A stretch of 64,000 nucleotides of DNA, taken from Candidatus Avelusimicrobium pullarium. GTDB taxonomy: Bacteria > Elusimicrobiota > Elusimicrobia > Elusimicrobiales > Elusimicrobiaceae. The DNA is taken from contig CALUTQ010000002.1 in NCBI GenBank assembly GCA_944323745.1, positions 434,001-498,000 of the forward strand. Reading direction: 5' to 3'. Numbering within the stretch: position 1 is the stretch's first letter; every line of letters begins with the position of its first letter. The position numbers and the translations under genes were made by a program. Below are positions 8,006 to 17,371 of this stretch, piece after piece. The notes under the pieces are model-generated. The model searched no databases. It was not told the DNA's origin and saw nothing but the letters and a program-made list of their open reading frames with translations.

Positions 8006-8818
8006 ATGCAATACACGCGGCTTAAAAACGGGCACGAAATTCCGCTTATCGGTTTTGGCACCTATCAAATAGACGATGCGGCTTTGGCCGTGCAGACGGT
8101 ACAAACCGCCCTTGCGGCCGGCTACCGCCTGCTGGACACGGCAGCCTTTTACGGCAACGAAGAATATGTAGGCCAAGCCCTGCGCCAAAGCGGACTGAAA
8201 AGAAAAGACGTTTTTTTAAGCAGCAAAGTATGGAATGACCGCCACGGCTACGACCAGACCCTGCACGCGTTTGATGAGTCGCTGCAAAAATTGGGCACCG
8301 ATTATTTGGACCTTTACCTGATCCATTGGCCCAAAGAAAAAAATGCCGAAACCTGGCAAGCGCTTGAAACGCTGTATAAAGAAGGGCGCGTAAAGGCAAT
8401 TGGCGTTTCCAACTTTAAAGAACATCACTTGGACGAAATTTTGCAATCGGCCGATATAACCCCGATGGTAAATCAGGTGGAATTTCATCCGCTGTTCCAG
8501 CAAAAAACGCTGGCGGCCTACTGCCGCCGCTGGGACATAAAGCTGCAAGCCTGGAGCCCGCTTATGCGCGGGGAGGCCTTAAAACCGGCCGTTATCGGCG
8601 CACTGGCCAAAAAATACGGCAAAACCCCCTCACAAATCGTGCTGCGCTGGGACATACAAAAAGACGTTATTCCGCTGCCAAAGTCTTCGCATCTTTCCCG
8701 TATGAAAGAAAATTTAGGCGTGTTTGATTTTGAACTGTCTGCCGAAGACACAGCCCAAATAGACGCATTGGACCAAGGCAAACATCTGGGGGCAGACCCC
8801 GACCAGGTAAACTTTTAA
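8006..8818 (+). CDS. Aldo/keto reductase
   Basis: 270 residues, typical of the prokaryotic AKR5 subgroup. The catalytic tetrad is visible: Asp and Tyr in LLDTAAFYGNE, Lys in FLSSKVW and His in LYLIHWP. The NADPH-binding region is recognisable as VIPLPKSSHLSRMKENL near residue 225. Members reduce aldehydes and ketones such as methylglyoxal or 2,5-diketogluconate with NADPH; the substrate is not predictable. The ATG is preceded by GGGGG at a suitable distance. Confidence 0.95.
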   Translation: MQYTRLKNGHEIPLIGFGTYQIDDAALAVQTVQTALAAGYRLLDTAAFYGNEEYVGQALRQSGLKRKDVFLSSKVWNDRHGYDQTLHAFDESLQKLGTDYLDLYLIHWPKEKNAETWQALETLYKEGRVKAIGVSNFKEHHLDEILQSADITPMVNQVEFHPLFQQKTLAAYCRRWDIKLQAWSPLMRGEALKPAVIGALAKKYGKTPSQIVLRWDIQKDVIPLPKSSHLSRMKENLGVFDFELSAEDTAQIDALDQGKHLGADPDQVNF

Positions 8819-8835
8819 GTCCGCATCAGCCAATT

Positions 8836-8863
8836 AAAAACCGGCCCTTGCAGGCCGGTTTTT
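8836..8863. terminator. Bidirectional terminator between convergent genes
   Basis: CCGGCC / GGCCGG hairpin flanked by A5 on one side and T5 on the other, so it can serve both the reductase and the giant minus-strand gene. Confidence 0.85.
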
Positions 8864-8870
8864 GCGCAAA

Positions 8871-11800
8871 TTAACGTACCCAGCCGTTTTTATCGCGGTA
8901 TTTAAAATAGTTATTCAGCGCGCGGAGCAGATTTTCTTCCCCTTTCAATAAAGATAAATGCCGCGTGGAAAGGTAACCGTCAAACCCTTCCGCCAGCAAC
9001 TTGGCGCCGTCCACCACTTCATCGGGGAAGCTGCTGGAAGCAATTACGGCCGTATGATTATTGCCGTTTTGCCGCAGCCAAGACACCACATAGCGCGAGC
9101 TGCCGTCAGGAAAGTTCAAGTCCGTCAAAATTAAATCAAACTCTTTGCCGTTATGCAGCTGGGTCATAAATTCGTCTATGCCGCGGTAAAAAGACCACTC
9201 GGCATTTTCCCCGATATTGGCTTTTTTGAGCCAACCTTTATAATTTTCCACAATAAGTCCGTCATCATTTAAAACGGCCACCCGCAGATTTTTGGGCAAA
9301 GACGCCCGTTTGGCCTGCAGCCACTCGTCTTTTTTAGCGTAAGAAGCAAACTTTTTGGTGGTTTTATAGGCTTTGCCGCTCGGGTCGCGCAAGAAAAACT
9401 CCTTGTGGTTATACACGCGGTCCGGCCGTGTAAAAACAGGCGCTTCCAATACGCGCCCGCGCTGCAGGGGCAGCAGCGTTTCCACGGCATTGTCCAGCCA
9501 GTCCACTGCGCTTTGCAGGGCTTTGTCCTGCAGGTTCTTCTTTTGGAAAAAGAGCATTTTAGAGCGCAGATCCAGCATCCGGTCGCGCAAGGCACGCCGT
9601 TCCATCATATCCAAAGACGCCAAACGGTTTTTGGCGTAATAGAACGACGTGTTGACGTCTCTTTTTACGCCTTCAAAATCGCTGACTAATGCGCTATATT
9701 CCTGCTGCAGGGCCAGACGGCGCTTGGCCGAAAGTTTAGGCGCTTTCCAAGCCACGTCCTGCACCGGCGTTACGGACACCGGAATGCGGAAGAACGACGA
9801 TTCCACGCGCCCGTCAAAAGGTTTTACGCTGCGGTGTTCAAAAATGTATTTGGCCGCCGGCGAGGAAAAAACCGCTTTAAATTCTTCCGGTGCAAACACA
9901 GGCGTAATGCCCTTGGGATATTTGGGCACGCGGGCAAAGAGCTGGCTGGCCGTTTGGGCCACATAATCTACCCATTGTTTTTTGAGCAGTACAAAAGGTA
10001 CATAGTCTTCCTCAGAAAGCTTGGTTTGAATTTTTCCCCAAAAGAATCCGTCCGGTCCCACGCGGTCCGGTGGCAAAGAAGCCGCCTGCGCCAGCAGACG
10101 CGGAGAATTTTCTCTCCATTTGTTCATATTCAGCACATTTTCAGGGTAGCGGCTCTGTAAGTTGCGCAAATTGGCAAGCAGCACGTCGTTAGTGCGCGAT
10201 TGGGCCACCCCATACAGCATATTTAAATCTTGACGCAGGGAGAGCAGCGTTTTTTGCTCTTCGGGGGCGGCGCGTTTTATTTCGCCGTCCAAGCGGCGCA
10301 GGCTTTCCCGCAGCGGATAAATTTCTTTGCCGTCCACCCAGGCACGGGCCGCCAGCCCGTCGCCGTTATGGGTAATGCGCTGCAGCATTTTATCAAACAG
10401 TTTCTGCCGCACGGAGCCGGACACTGTTTGCGCCGGCAGCACTTCTTTTACGGAATGCTGCATCGGGGCGGCGGTAACAAACCAGTCCGTATTGGACAAG
10501 TTTTTAAATTCTTTTGCTTTTTGCAAATCGTCAAGCAATGCGCCCGAAAAACAGCTGTTTACATACACCGAATTGTGTTTGGAAGGCACCTTGGGCAATT
10601 GCTGCAAAAAGTCCTGCGCGGAGAATATTAAATTGGGCGAGGGCTCCCCGTCTATCATAATGGCTTTCCATTTTCTGCTGCGGGAAATGCCGCCGCGCGT
10701 ATGAAGCAAGAGCACGTTTTCCTGCCCTTCTTTAAACAGACGCAGTACATCTTCCATTGGCATAAATTGCGCTATTTTCGGGCGGAAAAAGCCAAACATC
10801 GTTTTGCGCGCCCAAGCCTGGTCCGGCCCCAAACCGTCCCCCCACAAAAACACGGCATTGGGTGTAGGCTCCAGCCGGGGAAAGTAAGCCAAACGGTTTT
10901 GCAGTTCCAGCAATTTACCGCCGTTAAGATAGCGGTCTTTATACAAAGCCCGTTTTAACGCATTATATTCTTTTAACTGCAGGGCAGAAAACGTCTCTTT
11001 CTGTTGACCGAGTTCCCGCAAATGCATACGCAAGGCCGAAGCGGCCGGCAAGGCGTCATCCGTCCACAAAAGGGAACCTTCCGCAGCAAATTCGTCGGAC
11101 CATTTTACGATGTTGGCAATTTCTCTGTCGGCGGCCGGATGCAAAGCGGCCGGCTGTGTGCGGCGCCATTGTTTGACTAAAAGCAAATATCGTTCCGCCA
11201 AGGCCCGACGGGAAGCCCTGTTAAAAAGACCGTTCTGCGCCCCCCGCACCGCAGGCACCCATCCTTCCGCCCCGGCCTGCTGGTTATACAAACGGTACAA
11301 TTGCTCCGCCGCGTCCGTCTGGCGTTCCAAGCGGGCATAAAGCGACACGTCCTGCAACGCTTCGCGCATAGCGGCGGGGTCATCTTTCAAATCGGCTATT
11401 TCCTTCACACCGCGGTCCGTCCATTTCTTTTTCAGCTCGCTCATTACGGAGCGGCCCTGCTGCAGGGACGGCCCCATATCCCGCACCGTCACATCCGCCA
11501 AAAGCTGCTGTTCCCAGCCGGCGGCATTCGTTTTTTGCAATTGTTTGATCTGCCCCAAACGCTGAGTGGCATATTCCAAATCTTTTGCGGCAGAGGCACT
11601 TAAACGCAGCGGGTTTTGGCCTTTTGCCGCCCCGCGGACGGCAGGGGCCGTTTTAAACAAATCAAACATCTCTTTAGCCGTATCGGCCACATAATCTACC
11701 CAGCGTTTTTCCAGCCGCAAAAACGGCGACAAATTGACCGCTACATCCACGGACCAGGGCTTAAAACCCCACAAGAATTCCCCTCCGTCCTTGGCGCTTA

Positions 11801-14800
11801 AGGCGCTGGCCAAGGCGGCTCTGTCGGCATATTCCACCGCCTTCGGATAATGCCAAATGAAAGTTTCCAACGCTCTTGCCAGCTGGCTCTGGTCGGTTGC
11901 TTCGGCAATGTCAAAAAGCATTTGCAAATCGTCCTGCAGGGCCTGCAAAGAAGGTTTCTTCTCGGCCGGCGCGGCGGCAATTTCCCTTTCCAAACGCTGC
12001 AGGCTGGCCCGCAGCGGATAAAGGTCTCTCCCGTCCACCCAGGCACGGGCCGCCAGCCCCGCCCCGTTATCGGTCATATTTATCAGCAATTTATTAAACA
12101 GCCGCTCCCGCGCGGTAACGCCGCTTACACGGGCCGGCACCGGCAGGGAAGAAGCCGGCTGCATCGGGGCGGAAAAAACGAACCAATTTGTCCGAAAAGC
12201 GGCCGGCGGATATTTTGCAAACAGGGCGGGCAAATCGTGAAACAACATCCCCGTTTGGCAGCTGTGAATGTAAACGGAGGTAAGCGGACTGTCCGCCGCC
12301 AAAGCGCCCTGTATTATCTTTTCGGCCGACAGGGTGGCCATAGGGCGTGTTTCCCCCGGTTTGGCCTGGCGCAAAATGCCTTTCCATTGTCCGTTTTGGG
12401 AAACATAACCGTGGCCGTTTACAAACAAAATATTTTCTTTGCCTTTTTGGAAAGCTGACGCAATTTCCTCAAAGGGCCGTGCGGTAAAACGGTTATTTAA
12501 CGGAAAACCGAACGGCGTTTTGCGCATCAGCAAATCGTAACCGAAAAAGCCGTCCCCCACCGCCCATACCGTATGGGGCGTTTTTTGGATAAACGGCAAA
12601 TTTAAAATTTGCAGTTGTAACAGGAACGCTTCATCCGGCCCCAAATAAGAAGTTTGCAATTGGCGCCAAATGCGGGCGGCTTCCTGCTGCTGCACGGGCG
12701 AAAGATTCCCCAACGTACGCAGCTGCTGCAGGCGTGCACGCATAGCATACAAAGAAGCGATGCCGTCTTCCGGCCACACACGCAGAGCGGGGTCTGCCAT
12801 ATCGTCGGCCAGTTTAACGGCGGCATAGAGTTTTTTGCTTAGCGTTGCTTTCAGCGGGTCGGAGCCTTGCGGCAAAGCGGCCAGCCGGCGCTGAATAAGC
12901 GCAATATTTTCTTCCGCCAGTTTTCTTCTGCCGTAAGCGGAAAACAAAAAATTATCTTTAGGCAAAGAAGCCAATAAATTTTCTTCCGGCAATTTGGCGG
13001 CTTGGCGCGCGGCCTGGTAAAAAGCAAGGTCTTTTTCCAGCTGGATATATTTATCTGCCTGAGCAAGGGCTTCTTTCATTTTTTGCGGGTTTTGGCCCAA
13101 TCTATTCAGCCACGTTTCCGGAATGCCTTTCCATTGGGTTTGCATTTGCTTCATCTGCTGCAGCGCTTGCACCGCGGCCGGACGCAAAGCTTGCACGGCC
13201 TGCGGCGTAAAAGCGGCTTTTTGGGCGGTGGTTTGCGCTGTCAAACGCAGCTGGCGCAAGCCAGGCCCCGCATCAGGCGCAGGCGTCACGGCGGCAGCAG
13301 AACCGGCGGGCAGGGCTTTTGTTGCAGAAGCAACGGAGACGGCCGGCTCTTTTAACGGAGCCATCAGCCGCACGCGCGGGGCAAAGGCCGTCTGCCAAAC
13401 ATGTTCCGCCGAGGCAAAGGCGGGGCGGGTTTCTATAGCCGTTACTTGAACAACAGGGAAAGAAGCCTTATGTTGTGCGTTCTGTTGCAAAGAAGCCAAT
13501 GTTTGGCTTAATTGGACTTTAACATTTTGCAACGTCTTGGTTTGTACAACGCGCATTTTTTTCAATCGGCCCGATAAAGACGCCAAGCGCCGCGCATCGG
13601 CCGTTACGCGGCCGGCACGTATGGCGTTGAAACCTCTTTTTAAAGACACGCCCCATTGCACGCCCTTAACGGCTGCCACCGGCAGGGCGGCGGTATAATA
13701 AATACCCAACCCCAAATCAACGGCGGCGGATACTTGGCGTACCGCCTGATAAATTTTTTGACCGGTTACTTTGCGCCGATAGGTACCGCTTTGGCGGTCA
13801 TACTTTTCAAATGAGGCTTCCGGCAAAGCAGGGAAGGAAATTTTTTCTTTTTCCAGACGGGCAATTTCGGCTTCCAGCCCCCAGCGTTCCGGCAGGCCTT
13901 GTTCGTCTGCGGCGGTAAAGTTTTCCAGCGGGTTGGCCAGCAGTTGCGCCCGTCGCGCAAGCAAAGGCTGCAGCTGCCGGTCTACTTGGCGGTTATGTTC
14001 CAAGGCCTGGCGGCGGCGCTCCTGCGCGGCGGCAAAATCTTTTTCAAACACGCCATAGAGCAAATTATCCAGCCGCAGTTCCGTTTCGGCGTTAAGGTCC
14101 CCCATTATGTTTTCAAAATACAAACGGGCGGTTAAAGAAGCCGGCGACAAATGCAGTTTGCGGGCCGCTTTTTGCAAGGGTTCCTCGGCCCCGTCACGCA
14201 CACCGGCAGACAAAGCACCCGCCAAAAAGGGCAGCAGCGTTTGGCAGCGTACGGAAGCAAAATACAGCTCGCCTTCGGCGCTCAGCGGCAGGCCGTCTTG
14301 TACGTCGCCCATTTGCACCTCGCAGCTGCCCAAACCGTATTCGGCCAGCAACGCCGCCGATTGAGCACTCGGGCGGCCTTCATTATAAAGCAGGCGGGCC
14401 ATTTCTTCCCACACATTGCCGTCGGCCTGTCCATATAAACCGGGCAAAACGCCCAAAGCGCTTACGTTGCCCAAATAGCGCCCGTTGCTGTATTGCACTT
14501 TATTGAGCCACCAACCCGTCATAAATACGTCAATTTTTTGCCAGAAGGTTTCCCCTTCCTGCTCCACGGCTTCTTCCAGTACGCGGTCTAACAAAGCTTC
14601 TTGTTTTAAATGCAGCAAAGCGGTTGTGCCCGTAAGCAATTCCCGCCCGATAAGCGCCTGGCGGACGTCTTCCTGCAAAACACGGGCTATTAAACGGGCG
14701 TCCTGCTCCGAAGACGCCAACAGGGCCAGCCCGTCCAGCGCGTCGGCGCGGCCCTCGCAGAACAAACGGTAGCCGCTGCCTTGACCGCAGCGGGCGGAAG

Positions 14801-15365
14801 AAGAAAGAATTTGGCGGAAAAGTTCTTTTAAGGCCGCCAGATCTTGTTTGGAAAACAAGGCATATTGCTGCTGCAGCGGCAGCATTTGGCGGGCGATTTC
14901 AAGCACGGTTTGCGTAACAATGGGGTAATAGGCGCCGTCGCGGTGATACAAGGCCATCATTTCGGCCAAAGCCGTGCGAATTTGTGCCAAATCCGCAGCC
15001 GACAAAGCCGTTTCTTGCGCAGCAGCGGAAGGCGGCTCGTCCTGGCCCTGCAAAAACGCCGTGCGCCATTGCTGTGCCTGACGGTAAACGGAGCTGTTGC
15101 GGTATAGGGCTAAATCGGTTAAATTGGCTTGGTGTATATTGGCGCTTTCGTAGGCGTTTTTGGGGGAAGGGTTGTTGTTTTTATACGAATCGTAAGCGCC
15201 TTGTTCGCCGCGGCGGGCCACGCGGCGCATCGTATTGGAAAGGTGATCCAGCCAGCCCGATTTTTCATAAAACGACGCGTTGGGCCTTTCCATAGCGAAA
15301 GCCCCGTTTGCCGCATACAAAAACAAAACGGACGTTAAAAATACAATGCAAGAACGGTAAATCAT
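8871..15365 (-). CDS. Giant exported protein with tandem caspase/CHAT-like repeats and a receiver-like C terminus
   Basis: 2164 residues. A Sec signal peptide of about 24 residues opens it. Residues 25-700 are mostly helical and coiled-coil-like with no family I recognise. Two related blocks of about 500 residues follow (roughly 740-1240 and 1310-1815), each ending in a WVDYVA segment. Block 1 has ILFVNGHGY (H985) and, 51 residues on, VYIHSCQTG (C1036), the His-Gly / Ser-Cys pattern of clan CD caspase or CHAT peptidases. In block 2 the Cys is kept (VYVNSCFSG, C1605) but the aligned His is Arg (R1557), suggesting an inactive copy. Residues about 2025-2164 resemble a response-regulator receiver: VAVLNDDG, ILTDLNF (D2082) and VIASSS, but the usual Lys is absent. 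A receiver in an exported protein is odd. The -10 is TATACT, 8 nt from the ATG. The gene is certain; the domain calls come from motifs only. Confidence 0.8.
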   Translation of the reverse strand: MIYRSCIVFLTSVLFLYAANGAFAMERPNASFYEKSGWLDHLSNTMRRVARRGEQGAYDSYKNNNPSPKNAYESANIHQANLTDLALYRNSSVYRQAQQWRTAFLQGQDEPPSAAAQETALSAADLAQIRTALAEMMALYHRDGAYYPIVTQTVLEIARQMLPLQQQYALFSKQDLAALKELFRQILSSSARCGQGSGYRLFCEGRADALDGLALLASSEQDARLIARVLQEDVRQALIGRELLTGTTALLHLKQEALLDRVLEEAVEQEGETFWQKIDVFMTGWWLNKVQYSNGRYLGNVSALGVLPGLYGQADGNVWEEMARLLYNEGRPSAQSAALLAEYGLGSCEVQMGDVQDGLPLSAEGELYFASVRCQTLLPFLAGALSAGVRDGAEEPLQKAARKLHLSPASLTARLYFENIMGDLNAETELRLDNLLYGVFEKDFAAAQERRRQALEHNRQVDRQLQPLLARRAQLLANPLENFTAADEQGLPERWGLEAEIARLEKEKISFPALPEASFEKYDRQSGTYRRKVTGQKIYQAVRQVSAAVDLGLGIYYTAALPVAAVKGVQWGVSLKRGFNAIRAGRVTADARRLASLSGRLKKMRVVQTKTLQNVKVQLSQTLASLQQNAQHKASFPVVQVTAIETRPAFASAEHVWQTAFAPRVRLMAPLKEPAVSVASATKALPAGSAAAVTPAPDAGPGLRQLRLTAQTTAQKAAFTPQAVQALRPAAVQALQQMKQMQTQWKGIPETWLNRLGQNPQKMKEALAQADKYIQLEKDLAFYQAARQAAKLPEENLLASLPKDNFLFSAYGRRKLAEENIALIQRRLAALPQGSDPLKATLSKKLYAAVKLADDMADPALRVWPEDGIASLYAMRARLQQLRTLGNLSPVQQQEAARIWRQLQTSYLGPDEAFLLQLQILNLPFIQKTPHTVWAVGDGFFGYDLLMRKTPFGFPLNNRFTARPFEEIASAFQKGKENILFVNGHGYVSQNGQWKGILRQAKPGETRPMATLSAEKIIQGALAADSPLTSVYIHSCQTGMLFHDLPALFAKYPPAAFRTNWFVFSAPMQPASSLPVPARVSGVTARERLFNKLLINMTDNGAGLAARAWVDGRDLYPLRASLQRLEREIAAAPAEKKPSLQALQDDLQMLFDIAEATDQSQLARALETFIWHYPKAVEYADRAALASALSAKDGGEFLWGFKPWSVDVAVNLSPFLRLEKRWVDYVADTAKEMFDLFKTAPAVRGAAKGQNPLRLSASAAKDLEYATQRLGQIKQLQKTNAAGWEQQLLADVTVRDMGPSLQQGRSVMSELKKKWTDRGVKEIADLKDDPAAMREALQDVSLYARLERQTDAAEQLYRLYNQQAGAEGWVPAVRGAQNGLFNRASRRALAERYLLLVKQWRRTQPAALHPAADREIANIVKWSDEFAAEGSLLWTDDALPAASALRMHLRELGQQKETFSALQLKEYNALKRALYKDRYLNGGKLLELQNRLAYFPRLEPTPNAVFLWGDGLGPDQAWARKTMFGFFRPKIAQFMPMEDVLRLFKEGQENVLLLHTRGGISRSRKWKAIMIDGEPSPNLIFSAQDFLQQLPKVPSKHNSVYVNSCFSGALLDDLQKAKEFKNLSNTDWFVTAAPMQHSVKEVLPAQTVSGSVRQKLFDKMLQRITHNGDGLAARAWVDGKEIYPLRESLRRLDGEIKRAAPEEQKTLLSLRQDLNMLYGVAQSRTNDVLLANLRNLQSRYPENVLNMNKWRENSPRLLAQAASLPPDRVGPDGFFWGKIQTKLSEEDYVPFVLLKKQWVDYVAQTASQLFARVPKYPKGITPVFAPEEFKAVFSSPAAKYIFEHRSVKPFDGRVESSFFRIPVSVTPVQDVAWKAPKLSAKRRLALQQEYSALVSDFEGVKRDVNTSFYYAKNRLASLDMMERRALRDRMLDLRSKMLFFQKKNLQDKALQSAVDWLDNAVETLLPLQRGRVLEAPVFTRPDRVYNHKEFFLRDPSGKAYKTTKKFASYAKKDEWLQAKRASLPKNLRVAVLNDDGLIVENYKGWLKKANIGENAEWSFYRGIDEFMTQLHNGKEFDLILTDLNFPDGSSRYVVSWLRQNGNNHTAVIASSSFPDEVVDGAKLLAEGFDGYLSTRHLSLLKGEENLLRALNNYFKYRDKNGWVR

Positions 15366-15403
15366 ATACAGTCAGTATATGTATTTAACGCCAATGCAAA
15401 CAA

Positions 15404-15440
15404 GGGTCTAAAGGCCCACGAAGCGGGTTCCTTTAGACCC
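15404..15440. promoter_or_regulatory. 11-bp inverted repeat between divergent genes
   Basis: GGGTCTAAAGG (15404-15414) and CCTTTAGACCC (15430-15440) form a perfect dyad with a 15-bp centre. The right arm covers the -35 position of the macrodomain gene, and the left arm lies just upstream of the giant gene's -35 position. No T-tract follows on either side, so an operator fits better than a terminator. Confidence 0.5.
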
Positions 15441-15464
15441 AGGAAAAAGTGCTATGATAAAATA

Positions 15465-15983
15465 ATGACCCGTTTACTGGCCCAACAGGCTGACATTACC
15501 CAAATGAAGGTAGACGCCATCGTAAACGCCGCCAACTGCACCCTGCTGGGCGGCGGCGGAGTGGACGGCGCCATACATCGCGCCGCCGGCCCCGAATTGC
15601 TGCAGGCGTGCCGTGCTTTAAACGGCTGCCCTACGGGACAGGCCAAAATTACCGCCGGCTTTAACCTGCCTGCACGATTTATTATCCACACGCCGGGCCC
15701 CGTTTGGCACGGCGGAAAGGCCAACGAAGAAGCCTTGCTGGCGGCCTGTTACCGCAACGCGCTGGAGCTGGCCAAACAGAACGGTGCACGCACGGTGGCT
15801 TTCCCGTGCATATCCACCGGCGTATATCGCTACCCGCGCCGGCTGGCGGCCCAAACGGCTCTGCAAACCGTGCGGCAGTTTATCGCCCGTTATCCGCAGG
15901 CTTTTGACGCCGTTTATTTTGTGTGCTTTTTGGCCGAAGATTTGGCCATTTACCAAACGCTTTTAAACCAAACCGTATGCTGA
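15465..15983 (+). CDS. Macrodomain protein (O-acetyl-ADP-ribose deacetylase type)
   Basis: 172 residues, a stand-alone macrodomain of the YmdB type. The family's ADP-ribose-binding segments are present: DAIVNAANCTLLGGGGVDGA near residue 20, PGPVWHGG near 70 and PCISTGVYRYP near 110. Relatives hydrolyse O-acetyl-ADP-ribose or remove ADP-ribose from targets in the cytosol. TATGAT (15453-15458) ends 6 nt before the ATG, so the mRNA is probably leaderless. It overlaps the glycosylase gene by 7 nt, implying translational coupling. Confidence 0.93.
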   Translation: MTRLLAQQADITQMKVDAIVNAANCTLLGGGGVDGAIHRAAGPELLQACRALNGCPTGQAKITAGFNLPARFIIHTPGPVWHGGKANEEALLAACYRNALELAKQNGARTVAFPCISTGVYRYPRRLAAQTALQTVRQFIARYPQAFDAVYFVCFLAEDLAIYQTLLNQTVC

Positions 15984-16495
15984 AAAGTTTTCCGCCGGTT
16001 ATCGGCCCTGATACACGTATTTTGATTATAGGCAGTATGCCGGGGGAGGCGTCTTTGCGCGCCCGGCAATATTACGCGTATAAATACAATCAGTTTTGGC
16101 GCATTATTTTTGACGTGTTTGAAAACGGCCGCCCGCCCCGCGATTACGCCGATAAACTGGCCGTCGTTCTGGCACACGGGTTAGGGCTGTGGGACAGCCT
16201 GGCCCGCTGCGAACGCACCGGCAGCCTTGACAGCGCCATCACGCGCCACCAAGCTAACGACTTTCCGACTCTGTTCCGCCAAAACCCCGCCGTACAGACC
16301 TTGCTTTTTAACGGACAGGCCGCATTTGGTTTTTATAAAAAAGCCTTCGGCGTGCCGCAAAAACCATTTTCCGTAATGCCTTCCACCAGCCCTGCCTATG
16401 CGGCCCGCACGTACGAACAAAAACTGGCCTGCTGGCGCGCCGCCCTTTGTCCGCGGCAAAACGCCCCCCTTGCGCAAAGGCATACATATTTATAA
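15977..16495 (+). CDS. DNA-deoxyinosine (hypoxanthine) glycosylase-like protein of the UDG superfamily
   Basis: 172 residues. The UDG-fold motif 1 appears as ILIIGSMPGEASLRARQYYA, with the following NQFWRIIFDVF typical of the hypoxanthine-DNA glycosylase branch. The C-terminal motif is VMPSTSPAYA. The family removes deaminated bases from DNA as the first step of base-excision repair. The start overlaps the macrodomain stop (ATGCTGA), so the two are probably co-translated. Pairing an ADP-ribose hydrolase with a repair glycosylase suggests shared regulation, but this is inferred only from the overlap. Confidence 0.87.
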   Translation: MLKSFPPVIGPDTRILIIGSMPGEASLRARQYYAYKYNQFWRIIFDVFENGRPPRDYADKLAVVLAHGLGLWDSLARCERTGSLDSAITRHQANDFPTLFRQNPAVQTLLFNGQAAFGFYKKAFGVPQKPFSVMPSTSPAYAARTYEQKLACWRAALCPRQNAPLAQRHTYL

Positions 16496-16548
16496 TCATT
16501 TTTTTATCTTGCGGTTACTTTTATATTTGCTTATGCTTTAAAGGATAT

Positions 16549-16986
16549 ATGGCTGAAATACACATTTTAATTATTCTTTTTTTCGTATCCGTAGAATCTG
16601 CCACCGTCATTCCGCCGCAGACCGATATTTTATTGCTGGCATTGTTTGCCGCCAAAAAATATTCCGTCATTTTGCTTTTGGCTTCGGCCGTGGCCGGCAG
16701 TATTATAGGAGGGTTTGTAAATTATTTTATCGGCCGCTATATACGCGTTTTTGAAAACAAAAAGTGGTTCCCCATTAAACAAAAATATTTAAAACAAACG
16801 GAAAATTTATTTCAAAAACACGGCCGCGTGGCTTTGCTTTTGGTAGGGATGCCCGTCGTAGGCGATGCGGTGGCCGTTACTGCCGGTATGCTGCACATCA
16901 ACCCGGTCCTGTTTGCCATATCTGCCGCCATCAGCCGGGCGGCGCGTTATACGTTTCTGTGGATTTTTTCGCTTTTGTCTTTATGA
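16549..16986 (+). CDS. YqaA/DedA-like small membrane protein
   Basis: 145 residues with three or four hydrophobic segments. It starts with a helix containing SVESATVIPPQTDILL and has the SNARE-associated/DedA landmarks GSIIGGFVNYFIGRY near residue 45 and MPVVGDAVAVTAGML near 105. Length matches YqaA-family proteins of about 140 residues. DedA-superfamily proteins move lipids across the inner membrane; the role of YqaA members is not established. I chose the ATG at 16549, preceded by AAAGGA; the longer frame overlaps the previous gene. Confidence 0.78.
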   Translation: MAEIHILIILFFVSVESATVIPPQTDILLLALFAAKKYSVILLLASAVAGSIIGGFVNYFIGRYIRVFENKKWFPIKQKYLKQTENLFQKHGRVALLLVGMPVVGDAVAVTAGMLHINPVLFAISAAISRAARYTFLWIFSLLSL

Positions 16987-17181
16987 AGCTTTTCCGTCGC
17001 TCTTGGTGTGTTTTTTACGCCGTGCCGGACGTTTGAGTTTTTTGGCGCAAGGGGTATTTGGGAAAAAGGAAATAATCTTCCAGTTTTGGTCTTTAAAAAA
17101 TTTGGCCATACTGCCGGCCGCCAATGCGGCGGCAGATTGATCATCGCACTGGCACGCATCGGCGCATTCTTTTTCTTTCAT
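16981..17181 (-). CDS. Small hypothetical protein, Lys-rich C terminus
   Basis: 66 residues beginning MKEKECADACQCDDQSAA and ending in a basic KKLKRPARRKKHTKSDGKAS tail. A G-rich ribosome binding site (GGGGGGG, AAGCG) precedes the ATG, and an A+T-rich promoter-like stretch lies near 17220-17260. Its last codons overlap the end of the convergent membrane-protein gene by 6 nt. The C-x3-C-x-C pattern near the start could bind metal. No family recognised; it may be real but is short. Confidence 0.4.
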   Translation of the reverse strand: MKEKECADACQCDDQSAAALAAGSMAKFFKDQNWKIISFFPNTPCAKKLKRPARRKKHTKSDGKAS

Positions 17182-17371
17182 CGCTTCCCCCCCAGGAATA
17201 AAGAACGAATAAAAACACAAATAATAATTATTAAAGATTATTTTTATATATTTTAAACATTATATATTAATTTTCCTCTTTTTTAACAAGTCCTTTTTTT
17301 AATTAGAAGGGTTTTTGCCAAGACAAAAACTTTTTTGCTACCATAAAACCAATACATTTTAGGAGTAAAAT

